A DNA stretch of 32,710 nt from Terriglobia bacterium (GTDB taxonomy: Bacteria; Acidobacteriota; Terriglobia; Bryobacterales; Bryobacteraceae): assembly GCA_021325175.1 (NCBI GenBank), contig JAJPHS010000136.1, forward strand, positions 1 to 32,710, given 5' to 3'. The position numbers and the translations under genes were made by a program. The notes below the pieces were generated by a model that did no database searches, had not been told where the DNA came from, and saw only the letters and a program-made list of their open reading frames with translations. Positions within the stretch are counted from its first letter, which is position 1. Each line of letters opens with the position of its first letter. This document shows, piece after piece, positions 25,448 through 32,710 of this stretch.

Positions 25448-28168
25448 TTGCGGACCACGAAGTATCGCCCGGTTTTATTTTTGTTGTGCGTGGGGGGAAT
25501 TCCGTCCCCGGCGCAGTCGCTTCATTGTCCGGGAGGAGCGGCGGCGTACACCACGCTGCCGGCTTCGCCGGCTGATTCGCAGCTCAACTCCTATCGTTGG
25601 GAAGGCCGTTTTTTCGGAGCCTCGTGGGCCGCCGGATACCAGGATCTGCTGGACGCGCCTACGGTCGGCCTGCAAGTGCTGTCCTCCGACGGGGTCAACG
25701 GCACGTTGTACGTGGCAGGCGAAGGCTACGGATTTCAGATCGACATCACGACGCTTCCCTCCGACTGGATGTGGAGACTGCAACGCAATCAGGCGACGAA
25801 CAGTTTCAGTTTCGAGCTGTGGAGCGCAGACGGCAGCGGATATCGGGTTTTTAAAAGCCCGCTCACCAATCCTAGCGTGTCTTTCGCCGGGACGATCAGC
25901 ATCTGCGGGCGGGTGGAATACGGCGTCTATAACAGCGCGAACATCAACGCCGGGTTTTTAAGGCTCTATTCGGATCCGACGCCGCCGGGCTCCGCGCCGC
26001 CGCATGCGCGAGCGGCCCCGCCGGGGAATCTCCTGGATTGGGAGTTTCAAGGGACGCTCGCCGATTCGAGTGGTAATGGATTTGATTTGAATTGGCGGGG
26101 AGCACAAGCCGTATCGTTCGCCATCGCGCCGGTTTATCCGCCGGTCGCCTCGGCCGGAATGTTCCGGGTGATCCGCGCCGGAGCGCCGGCCGCGCTGGAT
26201 GGGTCGGGCAGCTTCGGTTTTGCCGGCGACGGCAGCGTGAGCTACCAATGGCAGCAGATTGCGGGTCCCAACCAGGTGGTCCTGACGGGAGCAAACACGG
26301 CGACTCCGGTGATCAGCGGGACCGTCTTCGGCAGCTACACGTTTCAACTGACGGTGACGGACGCGAACGGAATCGCTTCCCATTCCACAGTTACGATCGG
26401 GTCGGCGCCGGCGGATGTCGACGGCCGCGTGGCCATTTCCGATCCGGCGATTTCCGCGATCATCGGACCGCTGATCATGTGGGGCCAGAATCCATGGCCG
26501 TGGCAGGACGATCGGCACAAGGCGTTCGCTGATTATTTTGGCCCGCGAATCCCGCCGGACGATTGGATGAATCCGCTGGCGGGGACCATCGCCGTGTCGA
26601 ACGGATCGCGGACGATAACGGGGACGGGAACGACATTTCGCGCCGATTTTTGCGCGGGCGGGTCCACGCCGAGCGGGCAGGATCAGTTCGTTATCTGGAC
26701 GAGCGATGGTACGAATATTCCGCGCAAAGCTCCGTATGGAATCGCCTCCTGCGACAGCGACACGAGCCTGACGCTGAACGGAGCATACAGCGGTGCGTCG
26801 TCAAACGGCCTCACGTATTCGAAGATGGCGAATTACGGCACCTGGATCAACGGGTCCAGCAACGTCAATTACTATGACGCGGTCCTGGCGTTCTATTCGC
26901 TTTATTACCGGACCGGGCTGAGCCAGTATCAAAGCTACGCGCGCACGCTCGCCGATCGTTGGATGTCGATGCCGTTCATCGACTATTTTCGCGCGACCGG
27001 AGGCGCCGCGCTCGTGCCCAGGGAAAAGGCGATGGCGGGACTGATGATCCGCTACTTCGATGGGCAGCCGGCGTGGATGCAGGCGTTCGAGCGAAACTGC
27101 GACGCGGTCTCGGCGGACGTGCCCGGAAATGTCCCGCCATACGATGGCCGGGAAATGCACTACGACCTTTGGCAGGTTTCGCTGTGCGCGATGTATGATC
27201 CCGATCCGGTGAAAGCGGCGGCGTATCAGGCGTGGATCAATCAGTCGATCGCGCAGAGTTGGCTGCCGCAGCAGATCGCGCAGCGGACGATATGGGGCGC
27301 CGCTGGCGCGTGGGGAAGCTTCGGTTACAACGATTGCCGCACCGGTTGGCACGCCTGGACCGGAACCGTTTCGCTGATCAACGGGTCGGCTACGGTGACC
27401 TGGGATGGAAGCGGATCGCCCACCAATTGGACCGCTGCTGATTGTTTCGGCACGGATGCAAATGAGCTGAACGAGCAGCGATGGATCCGCTTCGACAACG
27501 ATTCGCGGATTTACTATCCCGTCTTCGTTTCGCCAACCCAGCTTACGCTGAAACAGGCGGACGGTGTTACTGATGCTCCGTATGAAGGAATAACCCGCTC
27601 CGGCGGCTCCTACGATTTCAGCGATACCAATACGGGCAACAGCGGAACTCCGGATGGAGACGCCGGACCGGGGCCGGGAGTCGCGCCGTTTCTGCAAGGA
27701 ATCGTGATGACGGCGTGGTATTACGCTTATCTGGCGACGGGGAATCCGCAGGCCAGGCAGTTTGTGGAGGACAATGCGGACTGGCTGGTAAACTACGGTA
27801 TCCGGAAACCGGCCAGCGGGCTTTATTATGCTCGTCTGGCGCCGCATTGCGAGCCGATTCGGGAGGGAATTCCGGGATGCTCGGCCGACGACGTGGCGGG
27901 CAGCCGCTTCCTGAGTTTGCAGACCTTCGGCGGGCTGGCGCGGGCGGCGTTGCTGTTCCCGGGCCGCTACGACGATGCGGGAGAACTGCTGTACGCGGCG
28001 GCGTACGGGGCTATGGGCGGTCCGGGAACGGACGCGAACTGGGCCACGGAACTGCAAGACGACGTTGCGCTGGCGGAATCGAAATGGAAGGATTTCGGCT
28101 TCGCGTTCGGGGTGGGCGGAGGCAGTTGCTGGCCAGCCGCGCGGATGATCACGCGGCAGAGGCGGTGA
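25448..28168 (+). CDS. Large exported protein: PKD-like domain plus toroid-like region with two beta inserts
   Basis: The TTG start with a strong Shine-Dalgarno gives 906 residues and a signal peptide ending near Ala22 (PSPAQ). Residues about 45-175 are beta-rich and unassigned. Residues about 230-320 look like a PKD/Ig-type domain (AALDGSGSFGF, then SYQWQQIAGP, then TFQLTVTDANG). The rest has helix pairs typical of alpha/alpha-toroid carbohydrate-active proteins, such as SLYYRTGLSQYQSYARTLAD and AYLATGNPQARQFVEDNADW. It is interrupted by two beta modules at about 377-455 and 637-720, each opening with a G-T-x-x-x-x-N-G-S pattern. No catalytic residues can be assigned. The next gene begins eight bases after the stop and is also toroid-like. 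Association with polysaccharide is inferred from the neighbours. Confidence 0.8.
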   Translation: MRTTKYRPVLFLLCVGGIPSPAQSLHCPGGAAAYTTLPASPADSQLNSYRWEGRFFGASWAAGYQDLLDAPTVGLQVLSSDGVNGTLYVAGEGYGFQIDITTLPSDWMWRLQRNQATNSFSFELWSADGSGYRVFKSPLTNPSVSFAGTISICGRVEYGVYNSANINAGFLRLYSDPTPPGSAPPHARAAPPGNLLDWEFQGTLADSSGNGFDLNWRGAQAVSFAIAPVYPPVASAGMFRVIRAGAPAALDGSGSFGFAGDGSVSYQWQQIAGPNQVVLTGANTATPVISGTVFGSYTFQLTVTDANGIASHSTVTIGSAPADVDGRVAISDPAISAIIGPLIMWGQNPWPWQDDRHKAFADYFGPRIPPDDWMNPLAGTIAVSNGSRTITGTGTTFRADFCAGGSTPSGQDQFVIWTSDGTNIPRKAPYGIASCDSDTSLTLNGAYSGASSNGLTYSKMANYGTWINGSSNVNYYDAVLAFYSLYYRTGLSQYQSYARTLADRWMSMPFIDYFRATGGAALVPREKAMAGLMIRYFDGQPAWMQAFERNCDAVSADVPGNVPPYDGREMHYDLWQVSLCAMYDPDPVKAAAYQAWINQSIAQSWLPQQIAQRTIWGAAGAWGSFGYNDCRTGWHAWTGTVSLINGSATVTWDGSGSPTNWTAADCFGTDANELNEQRWIRFDNDSRIYYPVFVSPTQLTLKQADGVTDAPYEGITRSGGSYDFSDTNTGNSGTPDGDAGPGPGVAPFLQGIVMTAWYYAYLATGNPQARQFVEDNADWLVNYGIRKPASGLYYARLAPHCEPIREGIPGCSADDVAGSRFLSLQTFGGLARAALLFPGRYDDAGELLYAAAYGAMGGPGTDANWATELQDDVALAESKWKDFGFAFGVGGGSCWPAARMITRQRR

Positions 28169-28182
28169 GGAGGCGGTGAGGA
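28161..28182 (+). repeat. Perfect 11-bp tandem duplication at a gene junction
   Basis: GGCGGTGAGGA is present twice in a row (28161-28171 and 28172-28182). The first copy supplies the TGA stop of the upstream gene (28166-28168) and the GGAGG ahead of the next start. The second supplies the GTG start (28176-28178). It looks like a recent slippage duplication that shaped the junction. Confidence 0.9.
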
Positions 28183-29564
28183 AAGTTGCGCGGTTGTTCC
28201 GGCAACGCTACTCTGAGGGGGTGCGCTTTGGTTGGGCTGCCGCCGCTATGCTCGCGATCATTCCAGCACCGGGAGCCCCGGCCGCCTATCAACTGAAGCT
28301 CGCCGGGCCGCGCGAGGTTTATCAGGGGTTCGATACGGTCGTACAGTTCTGGGCCGAGTTCGCGGGCACGCCTTCGAACCTGTATTTTACGCGGGTGACC
28401 GTTCCGCCGGGGCTGTCCTACCACCTGATCTGCAATCCCTATATGCCGGAATGTTTTCGCGACGCGAAGGGCTGGTTCCAGTATGGTGGCGTCGCGCGTG
28501 TTGAGATGTGGATCAAAGCCGGCCCTGAGAGCGCGCCGGGCGATTATTCCATCGTGGTGGAGACGCAGGCGGCGGGCGAGCTGCAAACGCTCGCGATCCC
28601 GCTGCGGGTGATCGCGATTCCGCCCGCGCCGCCGCCCGAAAAACGCGCCGCGCCGCCGATTCCGAAGCTGGCGCAATGGAAGTACACCATGCGCGAGCTC
28701 GCCTCGCGCTGGTGCAATCCCAAGCATGCCGACGACGCGCTGGCCTTCGGGGTCGAAAGCCAGGTGTGGTACTACGATGGAGCGCGTGTGTATTTCCAGA
28801 TCGCGGACTACACCGGCGATCGTAAATGGGAAAACTGCGCCTTCAACGTGGCCCGGCAATACCGGGATTACGTGACGGCGGCGGACGGCAAAATTCCCGG
28901 CTACCGCGTCTTTCCTCATGGGCTTCGCATGGCGTACGAGCGGAGCAAGGATGAAAGCTATCGCAACGCGGTGATGCTGCTCGAGAAGAATTCGCCGTAT
29001 GCGGGGCAGGGCGGAGTGTTCGGATCGGAAGCCGTTCGCGAAAACGCCTACGCGGCGGAAACCTACATCAATGCGGAAAAGCTGGGGGCTCCGCGCAATC
29101 CGAAACTGGCGCGCGTGGTCGATTTTCTTTTGGCCTATTTCGAAATGTCGTTCGTTTCGCGGGCCACTCCCGGGCACCAGACGTTCATGGACGGGCTGGC
29201 GGCGGAGGCGTTGATCGAGGATTACGATCTCACAAAAGATCCCCGCGTGCTCCCCACGCTGGAGATCATGTGCGACTGGATGTGGCGCGACGGCTGGGAT
29301 CACAAACGCAAGCAGTTGGTCTACAATCCTGAGCCGAAGGGCCCCAATTGCACGGACGCGTGCCAGACGTACGCGACCGACCTGGTGAACCTGGTGGCCC
29401 CGGCGTTCGCCTGGGTGTGGCGGCAGACCGGCGAGGAAAAATACCGCACCGAAGGGGACGAGCTGTTCGCGCACGCGCTCGACAGCGACATCAGCTATTC
29501 CGGCAAGATTTTCAGCCAGAATTATCGCTGGAGCTTCGATTACGTGCGGTGGCGAAGCAATTAA
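28176..29564 (+). CDS. Exported protein: beta domain plus toroid-like domain
   Basis: The protein has 462 residues from the GTG at 28176, two bases after GGAGG. A GTG at 28221, preceded by GAGGGG, would give a more compact signal peptide starting at VRFGWAAAAM and is a real alternative. Export signal to about residue 37 (GAPAA). Residues 38-140 form a beta-sandwich-like domain, and a Pro-rich linker (about 146-162) leads to a helical C-terminal half (about 165-460) with toroid-like helix pairs: NCAFNVARQYRDYV, VVDFLLAYFEMSF, LPTLEIMCDWMW, APAFAWVWRQTGEEKYRTEG. The helical wording resembles the preceding protein, so the pair probably acts on the same material. No family is named with confidence. 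A glycosyltransferase gene follows 20 bases downstream. Confidence 0.8.
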   Translation: MRKVARLFRQRYSEGVRFGWAAAAMLAIIPAPGAPAAYQLKLAGPREVYQGFDTVVQFWAEFAGTPSNLYFTRVTVPPGLSYHLICNPYMPECFRDAKGWFQYGGVARVEMWIKAGPESAPGDYSIVVETQAAGELQTLAIPLRVIAIPPAPPPEKRAAPPIPKLAQWKYTMRELASRWCNPKHADDALAFGVESQVWYYDGARVYFQIADYTGDRKWENCAFNVARQYRDYVTAADGKIPGYRVFPHGLRMAYERSKDESYRNAVMLLEKNSPYAGQGGVFGSEAVRENAYAAETYINAEKLGAPRNPKLARVVDFLLAYFEMSFVSRATPGHQTFMDGLAAEALIEDYDLTKDPRVLPTLEIMCDWMWRDGWDHKRKQLVYNPEPKGPNCTDACQTYATDLVNLVAPAFAWVWRQTGEEKYRTEGDELFAHALDSDISYSGKIFSQNYRWSFDYVRWRSN

Positions 29565-29584
29565 GGATCCGGCCATTCATCCGC

Positions 29585-30730
29585 ATGAGCGCGACGCTGA
29601 CCGTTTTTTTCGCGATCGCCGGCGCCGCGGCTTATCTCATCGGCGGGTATCCGCTGCTGTTGCTGTTGCGGCGGAAGCGGCCGGTCCGGAAGAATTTCGC
29701 TCCACGGACGGTGAGCGTCATCCTGGCGGTGAGGAATGGCGAAAAGTGGTTGGAGGCGAAGCTTGAAAATCTCAGCGGGCTCGATTATCCGCCGGGATTG
29801 ATGGAAATTCTGGTGGTCTCCGATGGATCGACCGACTCCACCGCCGCGATCGCCCGGCGATGGGCTGAACGCGGCGTGATCCTGCTGGAGCGGCCAGCCG
29901 AGGGCAAATCCGCCGCGCTGAACGCGGCCCTCAAGCGCGCCCGCGGTGAAATCCTGCTGTTCACCGATGTGCGCCAGCCGCTGGCGGAAAACAGCCTGCG
30001 CGAGCTGGTAGCCTGTTTCGACGACCCGCTGGTGGGAGTGGTCAGCGGCGAGCTGATCCTCGCCGACGGCGATTCGCGGGAGGAAGCCGCGGTGGGACTG
30101 TATTGGAAATACGAAAAATGGATTCGCAAACGCCTCAGCGCGATCGATTCGTTTTTCGGGGCCACCGGCTGCATTTACGCGATGCGCCGCGATCTGGCGC
30201 CGCAGATCCCCAAGGGAATTCTCAATGATGACATGTTTCTCCCGTTGGGCGCGTTTTTTAAAGGATTCCGCCTGATTCTCGATCCGGCGGCCAGGGCTTT
30301 TGATTCGCCGGCTTCGCTGGACGTCGAGTTCCGCCGCAAGGTCCGAACGCAGGCGGGGGTGTATCAGCTTTTGCGGTATTATCCGCAACTGCTCGGACCC
30401 GGTAACCGGCAGTGGATCGACTTCGTTTCCCATAAGCTCGGGCGATTGCTGCTGCCGTGGTTGCTGGCGGCACTGCTTGGCGTCAGTTTTTTTCTGCCGG
30501 GCCGGTGGCGAGCCGCCGCCGCTGCTCAGCTTTTCGTTTACACGCTGGCGATAATCGATCGCTTCCTGCCCGGCGGTTCCGCGGTAAAGCGGCTGAGCTC
30601 GCCGCTGCGCGCATTCGTAACGTTAATGGCCGCTGCGGCATGCGCTGTAGGAATCCTGATCATCCCGGCGGAGCGGTTCTGGCCGCCATCGCCCGCGCCG
30701 AAACAGGTCACGGAAGCGACTAAAAGGTGA
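29585..30730 (+). CDS. Glycosyltransferase family 2, membrane-bound
   Basis: From the ATG at 29585 the protein has 381 residues. A first membrane helix (about 5-28) and a GT-A catalytic domain are followed by C-terminal hydrophobic helices (about 290-310, 315-332, 345-362). Family 2 motifs are present: VSDGST with Asp80, FTDVR with Asp128 (the D-x-D equivalent), GATGCIYAMRRDL near 197, LNDDMFLP (general-base position), and RRKVRTQAG in place of the Q-x-x-R-W region. This resembles processive or chain-extending exopolysaccharide synthases. It sits between the toroid proteins and the sugar phosphotransferase, so an exopolysaccharide role is likely. The donor sugar cannot be read from the sequence; GDP-mannose from ManC is one possibility. 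The longer reading from 29348 overlaps the previous gene and is rejected. Confidence 0.9.
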   Translation: MSATLTVFFAIAGAAAYLIGGYPLLLLLRRKRPVRKNFAPRTVSVILAVRNGEKWLEAKLENLSGLDYPPGLMEILVVSDGSTDSTAAIARRWAERGVILLERPAEGKSAALNAALKRARGEILLFTDVRQPLAENSLRELVACFDDPLVGVVSGELILADGDSREEAAVGLYWKYEKWIRKRLSAIDSFFGATGCIYAMRRDLAPQIPKGILNDDMFLPLGAFFKGFRLILDPAARAFDSPASLDVEFRRKVRTQAGVYQLLRYYPQLLGPGNRQWIDFVSHKLGRLLLPWLLAALLGVSFFLPGRWRAAAAAQLFVYTLAIIDRFLPGGSAVKRLSSPLRAFVTLMAAAACAVGILIIPAERFWPPSPAPKQVTEATKR

Positions 30731-30773
30731 GCGAGACTTTCGCGCCACGCCTGCCGCCCGGGTTTTGTCTATC

Positions 30774-30803
30774 ATGTTAACATCGAAAGGTTTGTTGGTT
30801 AAC
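30774..30803. promoter_or_regulatory. Two GTTAAC palindromes upstream of the sugar phosphotransferase gene
   Basis: GTTAAC occurs at 30776-30781, within the perfect 10-bp palindrome ATGTTAACAT (30774-30783), and again at 30798-30803. The 22-bp separation is about two helical turns. Both lie in the 137-bp gap ahead of the gene starting at 30868, 65-95 bases from it. This is a plausible operator for a dimeric regulator; the promoter boxes themselves are not clear. Confidence 0.35.
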
Positions 30804-30867
30804 GTTTGGTCCGCTCCGTTGCGGTTATCCTGATTGGCGAAACCTGACGCTTTCGTTTGATTCATTT

Positions 30868-32259
30868 GTGATCCGGCTTTTCAAAGTCTCGGTTCCGGGG
30901 AGCATCCTCGCTCTTATAGCTTCCGAAACGGTGCTTCTTTTCTGCTGTTATGTCCTCGCGGTTTCCTTGACCGTGGAAGCTCCCGATGTTTACCTGATGG
31001 ACGAAAACGGCCTCTGGACGGTTACCTTCGTCGTGCTTTCGGTGCTGATAGGCATGTATTTGGCGGACTTCTACGAGGATTACCGGTTTAGATCGCGTCT
31101 GGAGCTGGTCCAGCGTCTTTGCATGGTGCTGGGCAGCACTTTTCTGCTGCAGGCGCTGTTCAATTACAGCCGCAGCGGGATTCTGGTGCTGCCGAAGTGG
31201 TCAATGCTCTATGGCAGCGCCTTCACCATGGTTTCGGTCACCGCCTGGAGGATGTTTTTTTCCGGCGCGGTCTCTAAAGCGATGGGCGGGCGGAAGCTGC
31301 TGTTCCTGGGATCGAGCGAGGCGGTGGCCGAAATGATTCACGCCATCCGCCAGAAGCCGGAGCTCGGTTTGCGGCCGCTCGGGTTTCTCGACGGCAGCCC
31401 CGATGCCGTGGACAAGCTTTCCGGTTCTCCGCGGCTGGGATCGATTGGAGACCTGGACAGGGTGGTGACCGAGCTTCGCCCCGATTCAATCATCGTGGGC
31501 CTCACCGACCGGCGAGGACGCCTCCCGCTCGATCGCCTGCTGGACTTGCGCTTATCCGGTATTCACGTCGAGGACGCGGCCTTCACGTATCAGAATATTT
31601 TTCATCGCGTTTCCACTCGCGATCTGCGGCCTTCGGAGCTGATTTTTTCGGCGGAGTTGGGTCCCAACCGGCAGAAAATGGCGCTTCAATCGGTGTACTC
31701 CCTGCTAATTGCCGTGGTGGGCATTGTGGTGACGCTGCCGCTGATGGCCGTGCTGGCGATTCTGGTGAAGATTACGTCGCGAGGTCCGGTGCTGTTCCGG
31801 CAAACGCGCGTCGGCTTTAAAGGACAGTTGTTCGCGGTCTATAAATTTCGTTCGATGCGGCAGAACGCGGAGATGAAAACGGGTCCGATCTGGGCGACCA
31901 AGGACGACCCTCGGGTTACCCCGCTCGGCCGCTGGCTCCGGAAGCTGCGCCTGGACGAGCTGCCGCAGCTTTTTAATGTGCTGCGGGGGGAGATGTCGGT
32001 GGTGGGACCGCGGCCGGAGCGCCCTGAATTCGTGACCGTGCTTGAAGAGAAAATCCCGTATTACCGGCTGCGGCATTGCGTAAAGCCCGGCATCACCGGG
32101 TGGGCGCAGATCAATTACCGCTATAGCGACACCATCGAGGATTCGATCATCAAGCTCGAATACGATTTGTACTACATCAAAAATCTGGCCTGGTCGCTGG
32201 ACGCCTATATTATGTTCCACACCGCAAAAACGATGATCTTCGGCCGGGGCGCGCAGTAG
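30868..32259 (+). CDS. Polyprenyl-phosphate sugar phosphotransferase (exopolysaccharide priming enzyme)
   Basis: This 463-residue protein starts at GTG 30868; no in-frame ATG or better Shine-Dalgarno lies upstream. Four N-terminal membrane helices (about 12-33, 50-70, 84-102, 108-126) lead to a CoA-binding-like Rossmann segment starting KLLFLGSSEAV (about 143). A fifth helix (about 276-301) precedes the bacterial sugar transferase domain, with KFRSM (about 327), TKDDPRVTPLGRWLRKLRLD, GPRPERPEF and KPGITGWAQINYRYS. The enzyme transfers a sugar-1-phosphate to undecaprenyl phosphate at the inner membrane, starting a repeat unit. The architecture fits the WbaP/EpsB-like group, including members linked to exosortase systems, but no exosortase gene is in this window. 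Confidence 0.94.
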   Translation: MIRLFKVSVPGSILALIASETVLLFCCYVLAVSLTVEAPDVYLMDENGLWTVTFVVLSVLIGMYLADFYEDYRFRSRLELVQRLCMVLGSTFLLQALFNYSRSGILVLPKWSMLYGSAFTMVSVTAWRMFFSGAVSKAMGGRKLLFLGSSEAVAEMIHAIRQKPELGLRPLGFLDGSPDAVDKLSGSPRLGSIGDLDRVVTELRPDSIIVGLTDRRGRLPLDRLLDLRLSGIHVEDAAFTYQNIFHRVSTRDLRPSELIFSAELGPNRQKMALQSVYSLLIAVVGIVVTLPLMAVLAILVKITSRGPVLFRQTRVGFKGQLFAVYKFRSMRQNAEMKTGPIWATKDDPRVTPLGRWLRKLRLDELPQLFNVLRGEMSVVGPRPERPEFVTVLEEKIPYYRLRHCVKPGITGWAQINYRYSDTIEDSIIKLEYDLYYIKNLAWSLDAYIMFHTAKTMIFGRGAQ

Positions 32260-32377
32260 CCGCTCCAGCGGGCGCCGCTTCCGCACCGACGTCTTCGAGC
32301 GGCCGCGAAAAAGCGCTGGCCACGCGCTCAATGAGACATATCTGTGCGAAACGGCCGAAAGAGTGTTTCAAAACGAG

Positions 32378-32403
32378 AGCCGGGCTGTTTTCGAAGCCCG
32401 GCT
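32378..32403. terminator. Intrinsic-terminator-like hairpin between convergent genes
   Basis: AGCCGGGCT (32378-32386) and AGCCCGGCT (32395-32403) form a perfect 9-bp GC-rich stem with an 8-base loop. Read on the minus strand it lies about 30 bases after the ydcH-like stop and is followed by CTCGTTTTG, a partial U-tract. On the plus strand it is about 120 bases past the sugar phosphotransferase stop. It probably serves both convergent transcripts. Confidence 0.65.
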
Positions 32404-32431
32404 GGATTCAAAAACTGTCGCGCACCTGACG

Positions 32432-32668
32432 TCAGGCAACGTGCTGCGCGCGGTAGCGGGCCAGAATCTCATTCATCTGGTCCTTGAGCCGCAGCTTTTG
32501 CTTCTTCAGGCGAACCTCTTCCATCTGCTCTTCTTCCGTCAGATGATGCTTGTTTTCCAGCTCTTCTAATTGCTTATGAAAATGGGCGTGCTGGGAAGCA
32601 AGAGTGCGAAACTCTTCGCTGGTCGCCATCAGGTGCGCTTTCAGTTCATCTTGCGTGTTCGTCTCCAT
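32432..32668 (-). CDS. YdcH/DUF465 family small protein
   Basis: This 78-residue, highly charged, all-helical protein matches DUF465. It has a helical hairpin with EEFRTLASQHAHFHKQLEELE in the first half and the diagnostic LKKQKLRLKDQMNEIL in the second. The ATG at 32668 is preceded by AAAGGAGA with a seven-base spacer. A TTG one codon upstream is less likely. No signal peptide is present, so it is cytoplasmic. The family's function is unknown. It is monocistronic as far as visible and converges on the exopolysaccharide gene, with a strong hairpin between. Confidence 0.9.
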   Translation of the reverse strand: METNTQDELKAHLMATSEEFRTLASQHAHFHKQLEELENKHHLTEEEQMEEVRLKKQKLRLKDQMNEILARYRAQHVA

Positions 32669-32675
32669 CAAACAC

Positions 32676-32683
32676 TCTCCTTT
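32676..32683 (-). promoter_or_regulatory. Strong ribosome binding site for the DUF465 gene
   Basis: On the minus strand AAAGGAGA lies seven bases before the ATG at 32668. It is one of the clearest Shine-Dalgarno sites in the window. Confidence 0.65.
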
Positions 32684-32710
32684 GGTTTGTGAGAGCCACG
32701 CCGAGTCTGA

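Noticed and set aside
26801-28057. 418-codon minus-strand frame opposite the first toroid protein
   Set aside because: Arg/Pro-rich, no motif, no ribosome binding site, and fully inside a plus-strand gene with signal peptide and good Shine-Dalgarno.
30808-30824. Sigma-54-like promoter before the sugar phosphotransferase gene
   Set aside because: GG and GC are separated by 11 instead of 10 bases and the -24 element deviates at two further positions.

Overview
This 32.7-kb window is gene-dense, GC-rich bacterial chromosome, mostly in tightly packed operons with 1-4 nt stop/start overlaps. The gene content suggests an Acidobacteriota genome of the Solibacter/Bryobacter type. The pointers are a Tricorn-like S41 protease with Gly/Arg-rich loops, a long MoxR/DUF58/BatA/DUF4175 operon, DUF1028 and YbhB exported proteins, and many exported hypothetical proteins. 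That placement is inference from gene content; no rRNA or other marker gene is present. I saw no tRNA, rRNA, CRISPR array, intact insertion sequence or phage module.

Left part (1-6603). A 5'-truncated Tricorn-like protease (+) converges on a minus-strand set of three translationally coupled genes: an exported helical protein, a 52-residue cysteine-rich zinc-binding-like protein, and a glycerophosphodiester phosphodiesterase. A short divergent promoter region leads to a plus-strand pair, DUF1028 and a PEBP/YbhB protein. These converge on minus-strand manC (GDP-mannose synthesis).

Centre (6748-20594). Eight co-directional genes form one apparent operon of about 13.8 kb: DUF4159, a VWA/GATase-like membrane protein, a caspase/legumain-fold protein with no Cys at the expected catalytic position, a TPR protein with an HExxH metallopeptidase domain, a MoxR AAA+ ATPase, DUF58, a BatA/VWA membrane protein, and a 1188-residue DUF4175-like membrane protein with a Gln-rich coiled-coil tail. 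The layout suggests a MoxR-driven chaperone or assembly machine at the membrane, with added protease-fold partners. This is the strongest candidate for an under-described system here.

Cobalamin cassette (20716-24310). cobQ, cbiB and an L-threonine-phosphate decarboxylase overlap head to tail. They cover three late steps: amidation to cobyric acid, making the aminopropanol-phosphate arm, and attaching it. The cassette is followed by about 430 bp without an intact gene, holding a decayed fragment of a KdpE-like response regulator receiver domain.

Right part (24743-32710). A minus-strand DUF218 (YdcF/SanA-like) protein diverges from a run of four plus-strand genes: two large exported proteins with alpha/alpha-toroid-like C-terminal parts, a membrane glycosyltransferase family 2 protein, and, after a 137-bp intergenic region with two GTTAAC palindromes, a polyprenyl-phosphate sugar phosphotransferase. 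This looks like part of an exopolysaccharide locus. A strong hairpin and a minus-strand YdcH/DUF465 gene close the window.
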